A DNA stretch of 64,000 nt from positions 1-64,000 of the forward strand of contig NZ_CALEVF010000041.1 of NCBI RefSeq assembly GCF_937920395.1, written 5' to 3'. Positions 63,589-64,000 of the stretch are shown here, piece after piece. Source of the DNA: an uncultured Clostridium sp. (GTDB taxonomy: Bacteria > Bacillota > Clostridia > Clostridiales > Clostridiaceae). The position numbers were made by a program, and so were the translations under genes. Below the pieces are notes generated by a model, which saw only the letters and a program-made list of their open reading frames with translations, did no database searches and was not told where the DNA came from. Numbering within the stretch: the stretch's first letter is position 1; each line of letters starts with the position of its first letter.

Positions 63589-63793
63589 GGCTTCCACCTC
63601 CCATAAAATATAAAACTTCTATTTCATCATTTTCTTTTAATATAGTTTTCACAAATTGATCTCTATCCACAAATTCACCATTCAATTGAACTGAGACCAT
63701 ATCTGCCATTTCCACATCTTGTATTTTTAACATTTCAGTAACCGTAACCTCATCTTTAATATTTTTTGCTTCTCCATTTACTTTAATATTCAT
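63578..63793 (-). CDS. hcyS: ThiS-like sulfur carrier protein with residues after Gly-Gly (HcyS-like)
   Basis: A 71-residue ubiquitin-fold (ThiS/MoaD) sulfur carrier. The C-terminus reads YFMGGGSLGI: the Gly-Gly that must be terminal for adenylation and thiocarboxylation (Gly65-67) is followed by extra residues. Carriers with such tails depend on a JAMM protease, and one is encoded two genes away. Together with the E1-like enzyme and sulfite reductase this fits the HcyS protein of methionine biosynthesis more than thiamine ThiS, since no thi genes are adjacent. GGGGGAAT precedes the ATG. First gene of the operon. Confidence 0.88.
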   Translation of the reverse strand: MNIKVNGEAKNIKDEVTVTEMLKIQDVEMADMVSVQLNGEFVDRDQFVKTILKENDEIEVLYFMGGGSLGI

Positions 63794-63833
63794 AGTTATT
63801 CCCCCAATATTTTAAATATTCGCACTTTATGTC

Positions 63834-63848
63834 TCATACCAAACCTGT
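63834..63848. promoter_or_regulatory. Leader motif shared with the sulfate operon
   Basis: Minus strand ACAGGTTTGGTATGA matches ATAGGAAAGGTATGA (49354-49340, minus) of the sulfate operon in 11 of 15 positions. Both are just downstream of the -10 element in the same orientation, suggesting a common sulfur regulator. Confidence 0.4.
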
Positions 63849-63871
63849 ATGTTTAATTAATTATATTCTAT

Positions 63872-63900
63872 ATAATATTACATTAGTAAAAACATGTCAA
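63872..63900 (-). promoter_or_regulatory. Sigma-A promoter of the sulfur-carrier operon
   Basis: Minus strand TTGACA (63900-63895), a 17-base spacer and TATTAT (63877-63872), about 80 bases before the hcyS start. No riboswitch was recognised in the leader. Confidence 0.75.
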
Positions 63901-64000
63901 TATTTTTTTATAGTTTAACCATATATATTGTGTATACTTTATTTATTTTTGAATATAATATATTTTAGCTATTTCATTACTTAGTTAGTATTATTAGTTA

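Noticed and set aside
63578..63793. Thiamine ThiS assignment for the sulfur carrier
   Set aside because: No thiamine genes are adjacent, and the C-terminal tail, JAMM protease and sulfite reductase fit the HcyS pathway better.
63794..63871. Possible SAM riboswitch ahead of the sulfur-carrier operon
   Set aside because: The leader is only about 65 bases, too short for the known SAM aptamer plus expression platform.

Overview
The window is low-GC DNA with AGGAGG-type ribosome binding sites and anaerobe-type metabolism (nickel-dependent racemase, pyruvate carboxylase, Apr-type APS reductase). It looks like the chromosome of a Clostridium sensu stricto or close relative; this is inferred from gene content and codon style, not from a marker gene. 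No rRNA, tRNA, CRISPR array, IS element or prophage was recognised.

Layout. 1-6 kb: membrane metal-dependent hydrolase, PHP phosphoesterase, small membrane protein, an MBOAT/SGNH O-acylation pair and a polysaccharide deacetylase (cell-surface glycan modification). 6-17.6 kb, minus strand: sugar catabolism with two transcription units. The upstream one has a LacI regulator, a sugar-binding lipoprotein, two ABC permeases and an oligo-1,6-glucosidase. The downstream one has two Gfo/Idh/MocA oxidoreductases, two TIM-barrel isomerase/epimerases, an AraC regulator and a decayed AEC carrier. Similar operator-like sequences precede both units and the LacI gene. 17.9-20 kb: convergent larA and larE. 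20-24.7 kb: class B PBP, a coiled-coil DUF4041 protein with 87-bp tandem repeats, a zinc-phospholipase-like protein and a DUF1450 protein. 24.8-31 kb: polyphosphate metabolism (ppk1, two Ppx-HD proteins, one lone HD protein). 31-34 kb: MCP remnant, second LacI regulator and GPH sugar symporter. 34.5-41 kb: pyruvate carboxylase, an FMN-binding-domain remnant, threonine aldolase and an ABC-class ATPase.

41.3-49.4 kb, minus strand: one sulfate-assimilation operon. An SsuABC-type importer, APS kinase, Apr-type APS reductase and ATP sulfurylase CysDN together turn imported sulfate into sulfite. 49.6-56.6 kb, plus strand: GDSL hydrolase and glutamate synthase gltBD, followed by a roughly 260-nt imperfect palindrome. 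56.9-58.9 kb: a eukaryote-type (GH13_8-like) glycogen branching enzyme.

59-63.9 kb, minus strand: a sulfur-carrier operon in the order carrier protein, E1-like enzyme, JAMM protease, sulfite reductase-TusA fusion, MetY-like PLP enzyme. The set matches the protein-thiocarboxylate homocysteine pathway (HcyS/HcyF/HcyD/Sir/MetY) described in Wolinella succinogenes. It would use the sulfite made by the 41-49 kb operon. Two points stand out. The carrier has residues after its Gly-Gly that the JAMM protease would need to remove. The MetY-like protein lacks roughly 110 internal residues, including most of the expected PLP-phosphate site. These two sulfur operons are the most interesting content of the window, followed by the long palindrome and the oxidoreductase/isomerase sugar cluster.
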